From Acidobacteriota bacterium (GTDB lineage: Bacteria > Acidobacteriota > Terriglobia > Terriglobales > Acidobacteriaceae): DNA of 64,000 nt. The position numbers and the translations under genes are program-made. Positions 1-8,417 of the stretch are shown one piece after another. Every line of letters starts with the position of its first letter. The first letter of the stretch is position 1. The stretch is taken from positions 1 through 64,000 of the forward strand of contig JAJZVZ010000002.1 in NCBI GenBank assembly GCA_021846945.1, given 5' to 3'. A model generated the notes under the pieces. The model had not been told where the DNA came from and made no database searches. It was given only the letters and a program-made list of their open reading frames with translations.

Positions 1-204
1 AGTGATAGGTGCGGCACTGGCTACGGCTGGCGGAAAGGGCGTGATGGGAGCGGCGGCAGCGGAGGCCGGCGGGAACGGCGTAATCGGCGCGGTGGAGGCG
101 AAAGCAAAGCTTCCGGTCAAAACAAAGATAGTGGCGGCAACAAAAACAACGCAACGATTCTTAAGGGACCCAAAATTCATGAACTTAAACTCCTATTGAG
201 GTGA
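1..204 (+). CDS. C-terminal end of an unidentified Arg/Gly-rich protein (partial)
   Basis: The frame starting at base 1 is open from the window edge to a TGA at 202-204. It encodes a low-complexity tail rich in Arg, Gly, Ser and Asn (RRERRNRRGGGES, then SGGNKNN) and ends in a hydrophobic/basic segment, KIHELKLLLR. Such RGG-like tails occur on RNA-binding proteins and helicases, but no diagnostic domain lies inside the window. The second frame is also open (2-199), giving an Ala/Gly/Val-rich product; I judge it a shadow of the Arg-rich repeats. The gene starts upstream of the window and its family cannot be named. Confidence 0.35.
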   Translation, partial: SDRCGTGYGWRKGRDGSGGSGGRRERRNRRGGGESKASGQNKDSGGNKNNATILKGPKIHELKLLLR

Positions 205-592
205 ATTGCTTCGCAGGGTCAGAGTAACCCAAATTGTGTAGATCAAATACGACGAAAGTAACTAATTCGCCGATTTTTTATGCCGAAAGGAATATCCGCA
301 AGCTATGAAGTCTCATAATTTTTTGAAAATCTTTCCGATTCCGGACGATTTTGGGTGGGGCCAAAGAACTAGACATACGTGCGCGAAGCGCATCTGGCAG
401 ACCAGGCTACCTTTTCTGGCAAGTGATCAGTCGGTTCGGCAAAATGAGATGGGATCGCTGCGATTTGAACTGCAGCCAGGCGAAATTTCGCTGGATTTAC
501 TGAGTAAACAGAAAACTTTCGTACTGCGGGGTCATATCGGCAAACTCCGCTAGAACGGCATGAATGGGTAGAATTGGCCTGGGTGCCGGCCT
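205..592. other. Intergenic stretch with one weak ORF
   Basis: The stretch is AT-richer than its surroundings. A possible 82-residue plus-strand ORF spans 305-553 (MKSHNFLKIF...), with a GAAAGGAA purine run about 13 bases upstream, too far for a good ribosome binding site. Its product has no recognisable domain, signal peptide or coding-like composition, so I do not call it a gene. No clear promoter or terminator was seen. Confidence 0.3.
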
Positions 593-955
593 ATGATTCC
601 ATCGAACTCCAAATCATCCCAATCGTCGCCGGGCCCCGGGCATCCTGGCGCATCGCAAGAGATGAGGGGGGCCGTTCGATTCCCGATTGTTCTTTCCATG
701 ATGGTCACGTCGGAAGAGAAGGAGTTTTCCGCGCATACGCGGAACGTCTCGGCCAGCGGCATTCTCTTCGAGTTGGACCGGCCTTTGCCTGTGGGGCTCA
801 ATATCCAGTTTTCGCTGGTCATGCCGAGTGCCGTGCTCGGTACACCTCGCGATATTCTGGTTCGTTGCAGCGGACGTGTGGTACGCTGCTCCATGTACCA
901 AAGTTACTATCTGGCGGCTGCGACAATTGATTACTATCAGTTCGCAGAGCAGTAA
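593..955 (+). CDS. PilZ domain protein (probable c-di-GMP receptor)
   Basis: A 120-residue protein, mostly one PilZ domain. The first PilZ signature RxxxR is seen as R25-G-A-V-R29 and the second, [D/N]xSxxG, as N51-V-S-A-S-G56. They are followed by beta-strand-like segments ending in a Tyr-rich stretch. PilZ domains bind cyclic di-GMP and control motility, exopolysaccharide or secretion; the target here is unknown. The first ~24 residues are Ser/Gly/Pro-rich and probably disordered. No convincing ribosome binding site precedes the ATG, so a start at Met24 (base 662) is possible. It lies 27 bases upstream of the NarL-type regulator and may be co-transcribed with it. Confidence 0.75.
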   Translation: MIPSNSKSSQSSPGPGHPGASQEMRGAVRFPIVLSMMVTSEEKEFSAHTRNVSASGILFELDRPLPVGLNIQFSLVMPSAVLGTPRDILVRCSGRVVRCSMYQSYYLAAATIDYYQFAEQ

Positions 956-982
956 CCGCCGGTGTGATCCTGGCGGCGGCCT

Positions 983-1729
983 ATGGAAATCATGGATGAT
1001 CCACTTGATGGCGAGGTGCTTGACAAGCCCGGTAAGGCCGAAGCCATCCGCATCATTTTGGCAGACTCGCAGGCAATCTATCGTGTAGGTATTCGCAAGA
1101 TCTTCGCTCTTGAAGACGACATTCGCGTCGTCGCGCAGGCGGACTCATTCGAAAACCTGCGTGCGGCGATCGCGCGCTACCCGACTGACATCGTGCTGCT
1201 TGAAGGGAGCCTGCTGGCGGGTACGGCCAACGCCATTCCCGAGCTGTTACGGATTGCTCCCGACTTGAAACTGATTGTGCAAGCGGCAGGATCCGATGAA
1301 AACCATACCGTGGAGCTATACCGCCGCGGCGTTCGCGGCATCATCTCCCGCTCCATCACACCTGACCTGCTGGTCCGCTGCGTGCGCAAGATTGCCTCGG
1401 GTGAAACCTGGATCGACAATCAATCCGTCAGTTGGGTCATCGAGGCTTATCGTTCCCAGGCGGCTGCTCTGGTGGGTCCGCGGAATCAGCCACGCCTGTC
1501 TCCCAAAGAGATGGCGATTATCGTGTGCATTACGCAGGGCAAGCGCAATAAGGAGATTGCCTTCCAGTTGGGAACTACCGAACAGGTGATCAAGAATTAT
1601 CTGCGCAAAATCTATGACAAGCTGGGTGTCTCAGACCGGCTCGAACTAGCCCTCTATTGCCTGCACAACAAGGTCATCCACGCAGAAGCGGAGGAAGAGT
1701 CACTGACCCAGAAGGTGCAGGGGAGTTAA
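983..1729 (+). CDS. NarL/FixJ-family regulator with degenerate receiver domain
   Basis: A 248-residue protein with an N-terminal receiver-like domain (about residues 22-140) and a C-terminal LuxR-type helix-turn-helix (about 165-230: RLSPKEMAII, KEIAFQLGTTEQVIKNYL). The acidic residue at the end of beta-1 is kept (LAD28S). The usual phospho-acceptor in PDxxLLD is Glu74 (TDIVLLE), the usual Ser/Thr of beta-4 is Ala (VQAAG), and the conserved Lys of beta-5 is replaced in GIISRS. The protein is therefore unlikely to be switched by normal Asp phosphorylation. A Glu there often mimics phosphorylation, or the domain may sense something else. No histidine kinase is nearby; the PilZ gene is just upstream. 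Confidence 0.85.
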   Translation: MEIMDDPLDGEVLDKPGKAEAIRIILADSQAIYRVGIRKIFALEDDIRVVAQADSFENLRAAIARYPTDIVLLEGSLLAGTANAIPELLRIAPDLKLIVQAAGSDENHTVELYRRGVRGIISRSITPDLLVRCVRKIASGETWIDNQSVSWVIEAYRSQAAALVGPRNQPRLSPKEMAIIVCITQGKRNKEIAFQLGTTEQVIKNYLRKIYDKLGVSDRLELALYCLHNKVIHAEAEEESLTQKVQGS

Positions 1730-1765
1730 CCGCAAAGGCTCCCTCCTTACCTCTATGACCTTTGG

Positions 1766-2275
1766 TTATCCGGCCTGATCCTGGCCGCCGATCGCGCGCG
1801 CCGGATCCTCCTGGCTTTGCTGGCGGGCCAGTTCCAGCAGTCGGATGAACTCGGTCAGATCCGCCCTGCGCATGTGTCCCAGCAAATTGCGCGGGATCCT
1901 CTCGATGACTGGGTCCATCTGCCGCAGCAGTTCCAGGCCCGCTTCTGCAATTTGCGTCCAGAGCACCCGCCGGTCGTGCCGGTCGCGCTTCTGCCGGATG
2001 AGATTGAGTTTCTTCAGCCGGGCCAGCAGCCGGGTGATATCGGGTTCGGCCGCGATCATCCGTTCGCCAATGGCGGAGCAGGTGAGCCCATGCGGCTGCG
2101 CCCCGCGCAGAATCCGCAAGACGTTGTACTGGGTCGATGTCACGCCCCAGTCCCGGGTCGCGCGATGAAATGCGCGTTGCAGGCAGTCGGAGGTGCGCAG
2201 CAGATTCAGCAGCGTCTCCTCTTCAAGGCTGGCAAAGGGCCGCTGTTGTGCGATCTCTTGTTTCAAGCCTGCCAT
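1766..2275 (-). CDS. MarR-family transcriptional regulator
   Basis: A 169-residue protein from the ATG at 2275 (MAGLKQEIA), which has a GGGGAAG purine run 7 bases upstream; the frame stays open to 2347 but the longer N-terminus is not family-like. The winged helix-turn-helix is visible as GVTSTQYNVLRIL, then LTCSAIGERMIAAEPDITRLLARL and the wing KRDRHDRRVLWTQI, which carries the conserved DxRxxxxxLT-type signature. MarR proteins are dimeric repressors released by small aromatic or oxidising ligands. It is divergent from an MFS carrier, and a 20-bp near-perfect palindrome lies between them, so it probably controls that carrier and itself. Confidence 0.88.
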   Translation of the reverse strand: MAGLKQEIAQQRPFASLEEETLLNLLRTSDCLQRAFHRATRDWGVTSTQYNVLRILRGAQPHGLTCSAIGERMIAAEPDITRLLARLKKLNLIRQKRDRHDRRVLWTQIAEAGLELLRQMDPVIERIPRNLLGHMRRADLTEFIRLLELARQQSQEDPARAIGGQDQAG

Positions 2276-2410
2276 GGACTGCTTCCCCGATCGTAACGGG
2301 TTGCACGACAAGCCGCGCGAAGGACGGTTTGCTTCAGAGACTGCCACAAAGGCTTCGCGGATTCCTTGTGTGTCCGCGAGCCAGCCGGCAATTCCGCTCC
2401 ATCGAGTGTC

Positions 2411-2430
2411 ATAGTCGTTGCAACAACTAT
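2411..2430. promoter_or_regulatory. Candidate MarR operator (20-bp palindrome)
   Basis: The sequence atagtcgttgcaacaactat matches its own reverse complement at 18 of 20 positions. It sits in the divergent region, 136 bases from the MarR start and 70 bases before the MFS start. Its size and the TTGCAA centre with outer ATAGT/ACTAT arms fit a MarR-family operator. That it is bound by the neighbouring regulator is inference. Confidence 0.6.
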
Positions 2431-2499
2431 ACGCCTACTTTACCATTTCCCCCGGCCGTTGAGGGCAGAGTGCCGTTCCGTTCTGCTATCCTCTCGCCT

Positions 2500-3744
2500 A
2501 TGTCCATCATGAGTGGTTTCAGTCGCCTGACCCGAGGCCAGCGCCATGCCTTTGTGGCGGCCTTTCTGGGATGGACGCTCGACAGTCTCGACTTTTTTCT
2601 GCTGATTTTCTGCGTCAAGGCCATTGCCACGGAGTTTCACACCCAGCCCTCAGAGGTCATGGGCGCCGTTTTTCTCACGCAGGCTTTCCGTCCCCTGGGC
2701 GCGCTGGTTTTCGGCATGCTGGCCGACCGCTACGGCCGCCGGCCAGTGCTGATGGCCAACATCGTCAGCTTTTCGCTCATCGAGCTGGCCTGTGCCTTTG
2801 CGCCTTCGCTCAACGTGCTGCTCGTGCTGCGGGCATTATTCGGATTCGCCATGGGCGGCGAGTGGGGAGCCGGCGCGGCGCTGGCTTTCGAATCGATGCC
2901 GAAAGATGGACGTGGCGCCTTCTCCGGCATCTTGCAGGAGGGCTACGCATTCGGATCGATTCTCGCGTCGGCGGCCTTTGCGCTCTTCTTTGAACGAATC
3001 GGCTGGCGCGGACTCTTTGTGCTCGGCGCTCTGCCCGCAGTCCTCGCTTTTTATGTACGGGCGCGTGTGGCGGAGTCGCCCGTATGGCTTGCGGGTGCAA
3101 AAAAGCGCATGGCCAGGGCGCAAATGCCGGACCGGTCCGCCGCGCCTTTGATTCCGCCTCACCTCATGGAGTTTCTGCCGACATTCTTTTTTCTGGTGCT
3201 GCTCATGACCGCCTTCATGAGCTTTTCGCATGGCACGCAGGACTTGTATCCGACGTTCCTGGCGGTGTACGCCAGGCTCACCCCAGAAACCATTGGATTA
3301 ATCGGCATTCTCTATGGCTTCGGCTCCATCGCCGGCGGAATCGTCTTCGGGGCACTCTCGGAAAGCTGGGGGCGCAAGCGCGCCATCGTGGCCTCGGCGC
3401 TCCTGTCCATTCCGGTGATTCCGCTCTATGCCTACGGTCATTCGGCTTTTATGCTGGCCACGGGGGCGGTGCTCATGCAGTTCATGGTGCAGGGCGCCTG
3501 GGGAGTCGTTCCGGCCTATCTCACAGAGCTTTCGCCGGGTCCGGTGCGGGCTACCGCTCCCGGCCTGGCCTACCAACTCGGCGGCCTGATCACCTCATGG
3601 AACGGCAAGGGGCAGGCCCTGGCGGCCGAGCATTGGGGCAATTATCCCGCAGTGCTCGCCATTACGGTGGTGGTGGTGGCGCTGGCGCTGGCAGGGCTGG
3701 CGTCGCTGGGCCGCGAGGCCAGGGGCAGGGAAATGGCCGCGTGA
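2500..3744 (+). CDS. MFS transporter, probable carboxylate/sugar-acid:H+ symporter
   Basis: A 414-residue, 12-helix major facilitator. The start is the ATG at 2500; the frame is open from 2137, but that extension is the antisense of the MarR gene. The N-terminus GWTLDSLDFFLLIFCVKAI resembles the sialate/lactate-type symporter group (NanT/JEN-like, with the (L)DxxD motif in helix 1). The inter-helix 2-3 loop carries the MFS A-motif GMLADRYGRRPVL, and FGALSESWGRKRA is its copy in the second half. The substrate cannot be told from sequence; a monocarboxylate or acidic sugar is likeliest. The divergent MarR gene and palindrome suggest substrate-induced expression. Confidence 0.85.
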   Translation: MSIMSGFSRLTRGQRHAFVAAFLGWTLDSLDFFLLIFCVKAIATEFHTQPSEVMGAVFLTQAFRPLGALVFGMLADRYGRRPVLMANIVSFSLIELACAFAPSLNVLLVLRALFGFAMGGEWGAGAALAFESMPKDGRGAFSGILQEGYAFGSILASAAFALFFERIGWRGLFVLGALPAVLAFYVRARVAESPVWLAGAKKRMARAQMPDRSAAPLIPPHLMEFLPTFFFLVLLMTAFMSFSHGTQDLYPTFLAVYARLTPETIGLIGILYGFGSIAGGIVFGALSESWGRKRAIVASALLSIPVIPLYAYGHSAFMLATGAVLMQFMVQGAWGVVPAYLTELSPGPVRATAPGLAYQLGGLITSWNGKGQALAAEHWGNYPAVLAITVVVVALALAGLASLGREARGREMAA

Positions 3745-4553
3745 GCGCGCTGAGCTGCATCTGTCAAACCCAAAGGCGAAACCCAAAGAATACGAGGCGG
3801 CGGAGCATCGTCGGGCTTCTCTATGGTGGACACGCGGAAGCTGGCGCAGGAAGTCGCGAAACCGCTGGAAGTGAAGCTTACGGGCAGCAAGCAAACTTCG
3901 CGGAAAATGCCCTCGATTGCAAAGTAACATTTCCCGGTTACCCATTCGCAGTCTGACCAATGCCGGATGATTTGGATTTCCACTTCTCGCCCCTTCCAAT
4001 ACTGCCTTTCATCAGCATCAATAGAAAGTAAGGATGCGGTCAAATCTGCATGAACTGCAACCGGTGAAGAGGGCATCCCGCCTGACTGCCGCGAGATTCC
4101 TGGTAGCTCAAAGCCAGTGTGAGTCTTGCGGAGGCGTATGCCGCACACCGCGAGCGTGCTGTGCCGGGAGTCAGACTGCGACCGAGCTCGACTGAAAAAG
4201 CGGCACGGGATTGCACGGATTGTCCCGTTGCTCATGGCAAGGCTCAAGCGGTGCTTGAGCGACAGGCATGGAAGCAGGAAGGTGCAACACACAGTCCAGA
4301 TGCAGCCAGTTTGTTGCGGATGCGGGGCAGTTCGCGCCGGCCTATCCGACGCGGTGCCAGTTGTGCGCCTTCTGCGGCCCTGCTTGCCTTGAGAGGCGCT
4401 GCGAGGGGAATGGCAATCCAACAGGCCGAATCCTCGCGCGGACGCGGACGGGATGGACTGCCGCGGCTGCGCCTATGTACATGCACGATGTGAAGAAACC
4501 ACATTGCGCCGAAGAAACGGGAAGGAAAAAACAATACCGGCAAGGAGGAATCA
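3745..4553. other. Gene-poor stretch, no supported gene
   Basis: About 800 bases without a convincing coding region. The longest minus-strand frame (3642-4421) runs into the MFS gene and has no domain or plausible start. A 34-codon plus ORF at 3823-3927 (MVDTRKLAQEVAKPLE...) has no ribosome binding site. The region may hold decayed coding sequence, because several short frames look protein-like without joining into one gene. Confidence 0.4.
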
Positions 4554-4787
4554 ATGAGAAGGAAGAGACAGACGCACTGTCTCGATTGCGGAGAACAGCT
4601 CGATGTTTTCGGGATCTGTCCCATGGCTGAACCGAGCGACATAAATAGAATGACGGCGCCCGTGAATTGCGGGATGCCGCCTCACGAGGTAGATCGGATC
4701 ATCTCATGCGAGCTCAAAAATGTGGGGATGTTCCAACTCCAGGGTGTGATGAAGCCCGCACAAGCACGACATTTCCTTCGAAAGTAA
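4554..4787 (+). CDS. Small Cys-containing protein of unknown function
   Basis: A 77-residue ORF preceded by a near-consensus ribosome binding site (AAGGAGG at 4542-4548, 5 bases before the ATG), the main support for a real gene. The N-terminus has a basic run (MRRKRQTH), then CLDCGEQLDVFGIC, which resembles a small zinc-ribbon half (CxxC plus a later Cys); a fourth Cys comes near residue 39. The rest shows no recognisable fold, and no homologue comes to mind. It is isolated in a gene-poor stretch and could be a remnant. Confidence 0.4.
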   Translation: MRRKRQTHCLDCGEQLDVFGICPMAEPSDINRMTAPVNCGMPPHEVDRIISCELKNVGMFQLQGVMKPAQARHFLRK

Positions 4788-5217
4788 AGGAAAACTCATC
4801 CCGAAGACCAGGCAGTAGGCGTCTGAGCCCCTTCTCAGACCCTGGCTTGGCCCGGAATCCAGCCGCGCCTGCTTCTCAACGCAGGCAAATACCTCTTGTA
4901 CTTCTTTTTCGGCTTTCATCATCAGACAATTACAAGAGAACTGTTCTTATCCCATAAGCCAGCTGCCGCAATATAGAGACAACGCCGGACAGAGAATTGG
5001 CATCTCAACAATTCGCAAAATTAGAATAGAATTCGCAGCCCCTGGAAAGCGCTGATCCGGAATTTGCCGGATTTTAAAAAAAAGAAGCTTCTGGCTGACC
5101 CCACGAAGCTCAGAGAATGAAAATTTGCAGTAAGCCTTGAGCGTTGGCGCACGCGTGGCATAAGATATGCGCATTAACTCGTTCCCCTGATCGAACCTTA
5201 CAAGCGGAGATTGAGCA
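4788..5217. other. Non-coding stretch upstream of the molybdenum hydroxylase operon
   Basis: No supported gene. The distal half is AT-rich, with short A runs (tttaaaaaaaa near 5073), and contains the promoter-like sequences described separately. It is probably the regulatory region of the 5218-10751 operon. Confidence 0.5.
5156..5170 (+). promoter_or_regulatory. Candidate sigma-54 (or sigma-70) promoter of the molybdenum hydroxylase operon
   Basis: TGGCATAAGATATGC fits the -24/-12 layout of a sigma-54 promoter: GG at 5157-5158 and GC at 5169-5170 are separated by exactly 10 bases, with the TGGCA block intact and ATGC in place of TTGC. It lies 47 bases before the ATG of the small subunit. A weaker sigma-70 reading uses the same bases (TTGAGC at 5137, 18-base spacer, TAAGAT at 5161). 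I cannot decide between the two; no sigma-54 activator gene is in the window. Confidence 0.35.
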
Positions 5218-5856
5218 ATGTCAGAGATGGCGGATCAGAACGCAACTGACGGGGCCCCGGCAAAAGTAACCAGGCGCAGATTCATCATGGGTGTCATCGC
5301 CGGTGGAGCGGTGGTCGGCGCGGCCAGCTATCGCTTCCTCGCTCCGGGCAGCCATGTCCCGGCGCCTTCGGGTAGCGGGGGTGAGCGGCTCATCAGTCTC
5401 AATGTCAACGGCAAAGTCCGGCGCGTCGACGTGATGAAGCAGGAGACGCTGGCCTGGACCCTGCGCTACAAACTCGGCCTGACCGGCACAAAGCTGGGCT
5501 GCGACCGAGCCGAGTGCGGTTCGTGCACGGTTCTGATCGACGACGTGCCCCGCTATAGCTGTTCGGTGCTGACGCATACCGTGCGCGCGGGCAAGATTGT
5601 CACCATCGAGGGCCTCGCCGCTCCGGATGGCACTCTGCACCCGGTGCAGAAGGCAGTTGTTGACGAGCAGGGATTCCAGTGCGCCTTCTGCATGTCGGGA
5701 TTCATCATGTCGGCGGTCGCATTCCTGAAGAAGAATCCCAATCCCACCCGGGAAGAGATGGCGCACGGCCTCTCCGGCAACCTGTGCAGGTGTCAGGACT
5801 ACAGCAAGATCCTCGACGCCATGATGCGGGGCGCGGAGTACACAAGGAGGGCCTGA
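5218..5856 (+). CDS. 2Fe-2S subunit of Tat-exported molybdenum hydroxylase (xanthine dehydrogenase family)
   Basis: A 212-residue protein with a twin-arginine signal (TRRRFIMGVIAGGAVVGAA, residues ~18-36), then a plant-type 2Fe-2S domain (GCDRAECGSCTVLIDD ... YSC) and a C-terminal all-helical 2Fe-2S domain (CAFCMSGF ... NLCRCQDY). This matches the small subunits of CO dehydrogenase, aldehyde oxidoreductase and isoquinoline oxidoreductase. It passes electrons from the Mo site to FAD or to a membrane acceptor. The Tat signal is on this subunit only, so the partner subunits probably cross the membrane with it already folded. First gene of a five-gene operon. Confidence 0.92.
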   Translation: MSEMADQNATDGAPAKVTRRRFIMGVIAGGAVVGAASYRFLAPGSHVPAPSGSGGERLISLNVNGKVRRVDVMKQETLAWTLRYKLGLTGTKLGCDRAECGSCTVLIDDVPRYSCSVLTHTVRAGKIVTIEGLAAPDGTLHPVQKAVVDEQGFQCAFCMSGFIMSAVAFLKKNPNPTREEMAHGLSGNLCRCQDYSKILDAMMRGAEYTRRA

Positions 5857-5858
5857 TT

Positions 5859-8393
5859 ATGGCTGGCATGTCGGCGATCGAATTGCAGAAGGCCGAAAGT
5901 GAAACCCCGCGCCCGTTTGGCGCCGGTTATAAGCTGATCGGCAAGGACTACTCGACCAACGACCTCGTGGCGAAGGTGACCGGCAAGGCAAAATATGCCG
6001 AGGACTTTCGCGCCGAAGGTATGCTCTTTTGCCGGCTGGTGCTCAGCCCCATGCCGCACGCGCGGGTCAAGCGCATCAACGCGGAGAAGGCGCTGGCCAT
6101 GCCCGGCGTCCGGGGCATTCTTACGCCCGCCGATGTCCCCGGCCATGCCGATTATGTCAATGACAACGGCACCACGATCAAGGCGAACCGTTGGGGCGAA
6201 CTGGCGCTGACAGACGAGCCGATGTATCAGGGCGAACCGATTCTGGCTGTGGCCGCGGTCGATGAGCTGACCGCAGCCAACGCCATTGAGCAAATTGAGA
6301 TCGAGATGGAGCCGCTGCCTTTCACCACGGATCCATTGGAGAGCCTGCGTCCGGGCTCGTCCAATGCACGGCTGGATGGTAACGTGTGGATTCCGCCGCA
6401 GCCCGGTCAACACGGAGGGCCGCAGCTCACCGTGCTCAAGTGGACCGAGGAGGACTTCGCTCCCTACAAGGAAGGCCGTCTTCCCATGGGGCATGCGCCG
6501 GAAGAGTGGTCCTATGGCGACATCGATGCCGGCTTCAAAAACGCTGCGCTGGTGCTCGACGAGACCTTCCTTACGCCCGATGTGAGCCATCAGTGCCTGG
6601 AGCCGCGCACCACCATGGCCCACTGGCAGAATGGCAAGCTCTACCTGTATACCGGCACGCAGAGCACCTTCCAGACCGTTCCCGCCATCGCCCGGTGGAT
6701 GCAGATGGATGAGGACAAGGTCGTCTTCATCAGCGAATACACCGGCGGCGGATTCGGCAGCAAAATTACAGGCGCCCTCACGCTGGTTGTTCCCGCGCTG
6801 CTGTCGAAGAAGCTCAATGCGCCCGTCATGATGCGCATCAGCCGCGAAGAGGAGCAATTCATCGGGCGCGCGCGGCCCGGCATCCGGGCGCGCGTGAAGA
6901 CCGGTTTCGCCAAGGATGGCCGCATTACGGCGGTCGATATGTTCCTGGTCTCCGATGCCGGTTCCTACGGCTCAAACGGTGACGGCGGCGCCTGCGGAAG
7001 CATCACTTCGCTGCTGTATCAGCCGCCTGCCATGCGCTGGCGCAACATAACGGTTGCCACCAATACGCCGCCGCGCAGCGCCCAGAGCGCTCCGGGCGGC
7101 ATGCAGGCCATCGCCATCATGGAGCCCATCCTGGCGAAGGCCGCGCGCAAGCTCGGCATCGACCAGGTGGCCCTGCGCCGCGTGAATTCTCCCGAAGGCA
7201 AAGCGGAATACGGCCCGCCCAATCACGAAGGCAAGCGCGCCCGCGTGACTAGTTGCTATCTCAAGCAGGCGCTCGACTACGGCGCAAAGCAGTTCAACTG
7301 GCAGGAGCGCGTTGCAAATAAGCCGAAGCAGATCGGAACCAAAGTGCGTGGCCTGGGCGTGGCGCTCAGCACCTACCACGGCGGCAGCACCGGCTTTGAT
7401 GGTTTGATCGTCATCACGCCCGAGGGCCGCGTCCGCATCCACTCCGGCATCGGCAACCTGGGCACTGAGGCGCTGATTGACGTGCATCGCGCCGCGGCCG
7501 AAGTCCTTGATATTCCCTGGGATTCGGTGGACATTGTCTGGGGTGATACCTCGAAGCACCTGCCCTATACCTGCCACTCCGGTGGCAGCCAGACCGTCCA
7601 TGCCATGACGCGCGCGGCGCATGCGGTCGGCCTGGAGTGCCGGCAGCGGCTCCAGGAGGTTGCTGCCAAGTCTCTCGGCGGCCAGCCCGGCGACTACGAG
7701 GTTGCCAACCTCCGCGTCTCCCGCAAGGGAGGCGGTGCCGGCATGAGCTTCGCGCAGGCGGCCCAGCACGCCATCAAGCTTGGTGGCATCTATGATGGCC
7801 ACGATGTGAACCCCGACGTGAACAAGGCGACCAAACAGGCGGTTACTGCCATGGCGGGCCAGGGCCTGATTGCTTCGGCGCGCGACAAGTTCCCGCACAA
7901 CGGCGACTCGTTTTCCTACCTGGCATGCTTTGCCGAAGTCGAGGCCGACGTGGAGACCGGTGTCTACCGCATCGTTGATTATCTGGCCTATGCCGACGTG
8001 GGCACCGTGGTCCATCCTGCCGCTCTCGGCGGCCAGGTCCTGGGACGCTCCACGCTGGGCATCGCCCACGCCATCGGCCAGAAGTGGGTCATCGATCCCC
8101 AATACGGCGTTATGGTAGCCATGCGTTTCTACCAGAACAAGCCGCCGACGATCCTCGATGTGCCCGTCAACATGAAGTGGAATGCGCTGAATATTCCCGA
8201 TCCGGAGACGCCGGTGGGCGCGCGCGGCTGTGGCGAGCCTCCTGTGGGCGGCGGCTGCGCGTCCATCCTCAACGCTCTGGCGGATGCGCTCGGTGACAAC
8301 ATCTTCCAGCGCGCCCCGGTGAACTGCGATACGATCCTGACGTCCTATGAAGCCGGGCGTCCCATGCAAGAGCCCCTGGTAGCACACATCTGA
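5859..8393 (+). CDS. Molybdopterin-binding catalytic subunit (xanthine dehydrogenase/aldehyde oxidase family)
   Basis: An 844-residue protein starting at the ATG at 5859, two bases after the small-subunit stop and preceded by AAGGAGG; the open frame further upstream is shadow. The N-terminal a/b hammerhead domain (FGAGYKLIGKDYS ... VTGKAKYAED) is followed by the Mo-cofactor domains with GGGFGSK and the C-terminal GARGCGEPPVGGG, whose Glu is the expected catalytic base. It hydroxylates an aldehyde, purine or N-heteroaromatic substrate at a Mo-MCD centre; the substrate is not predictable. It lacks its own export signal and probably hitchhikes on the Tat signal of the 2Fe-2S subunit. Confidence 0.9.
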   Translation: MAGMSAIELQKAESETPRPFGAGYKLIGKDYSTNDLVAKVTGKAKYAEDFRAEGMLFCRLVLSPMPHARVKRINAEKALAMPGVRGILTPADVPGHADYVNDNGTTIKANRWGELALTDEPMYQGEPILAVAAVDELTAANAIEQIEIEMEPLPFTTDPLESLRPGSSNARLDGNVWIPPQPGQHGGPQLTVLKWTEEDFAPYKEGRLPMGHAPEEWSYGDIDAGFKNAALVLDETFLTPDVSHQCLEPRTTMAHWQNGKLYLYTGTQSTFQTVPAIARWMQMDEDKVVFISEYTGGGFGSKITGALTLVVPALLSKKLNAPVMMRISREEEQFIGRARPGIRARVKTGFAKDGRITAVDMFLVSDAGSYGSNGDGGACGSITSLLYQPPAMRWRNITVATNTPPRSAQSAPGGMQAIAIMEPILAKAARKLGIDQVALRRVNSPEGKAEYGPPNHEGKRARVTSCYLKQALDYGAKQFNWQERVANKPKQIGTKVRGLGVALSTYHGGSTGFDGLIVITPEGRVRIHSGIGNLGTEALIDVHRAAAEVLDIPWDSVDIVWGDTSKHLPYTCHSGGSQTVHAMTRAAHAVGLECRQRLQEVAAKSLGGQPGDYEVANLRVSRKGGGAGMSFAQAAQHAIKLGGIYDGHDVNPDVNKATKQAVTAMAGQGLIASARDKFPHNGDSFSYLACFAEVEADVETGVYRIVDYLAYADVGTVVHPAALGGQVLGRSTLGIAHAIGQKWVIDPQYGVMVAMRFYQNKPPTILDVPVNMKWNALNIPDPETPVGARGCGEPPVGGGCASILNALADALGDNIFQRAPVNCDTILTSYEAGRPMQEPLVAHI

Positions 8394-8417
8394 TGGGGAT
8401 GTGAAACGGAGAGAGCT

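Noticed and set aside
3743..3870. Protein-like open stretch in a second frame after the MFS stop
   Set aside because: Has no start codon or domain, and ends after about 40 codons.
3642..4421. 259-residue minus-strand frame in the gap after the MFS gene
   Set aside because: Runs into the MFS coding region, with no ribosome binding site or recognisable family; at most decayed coding sequence.
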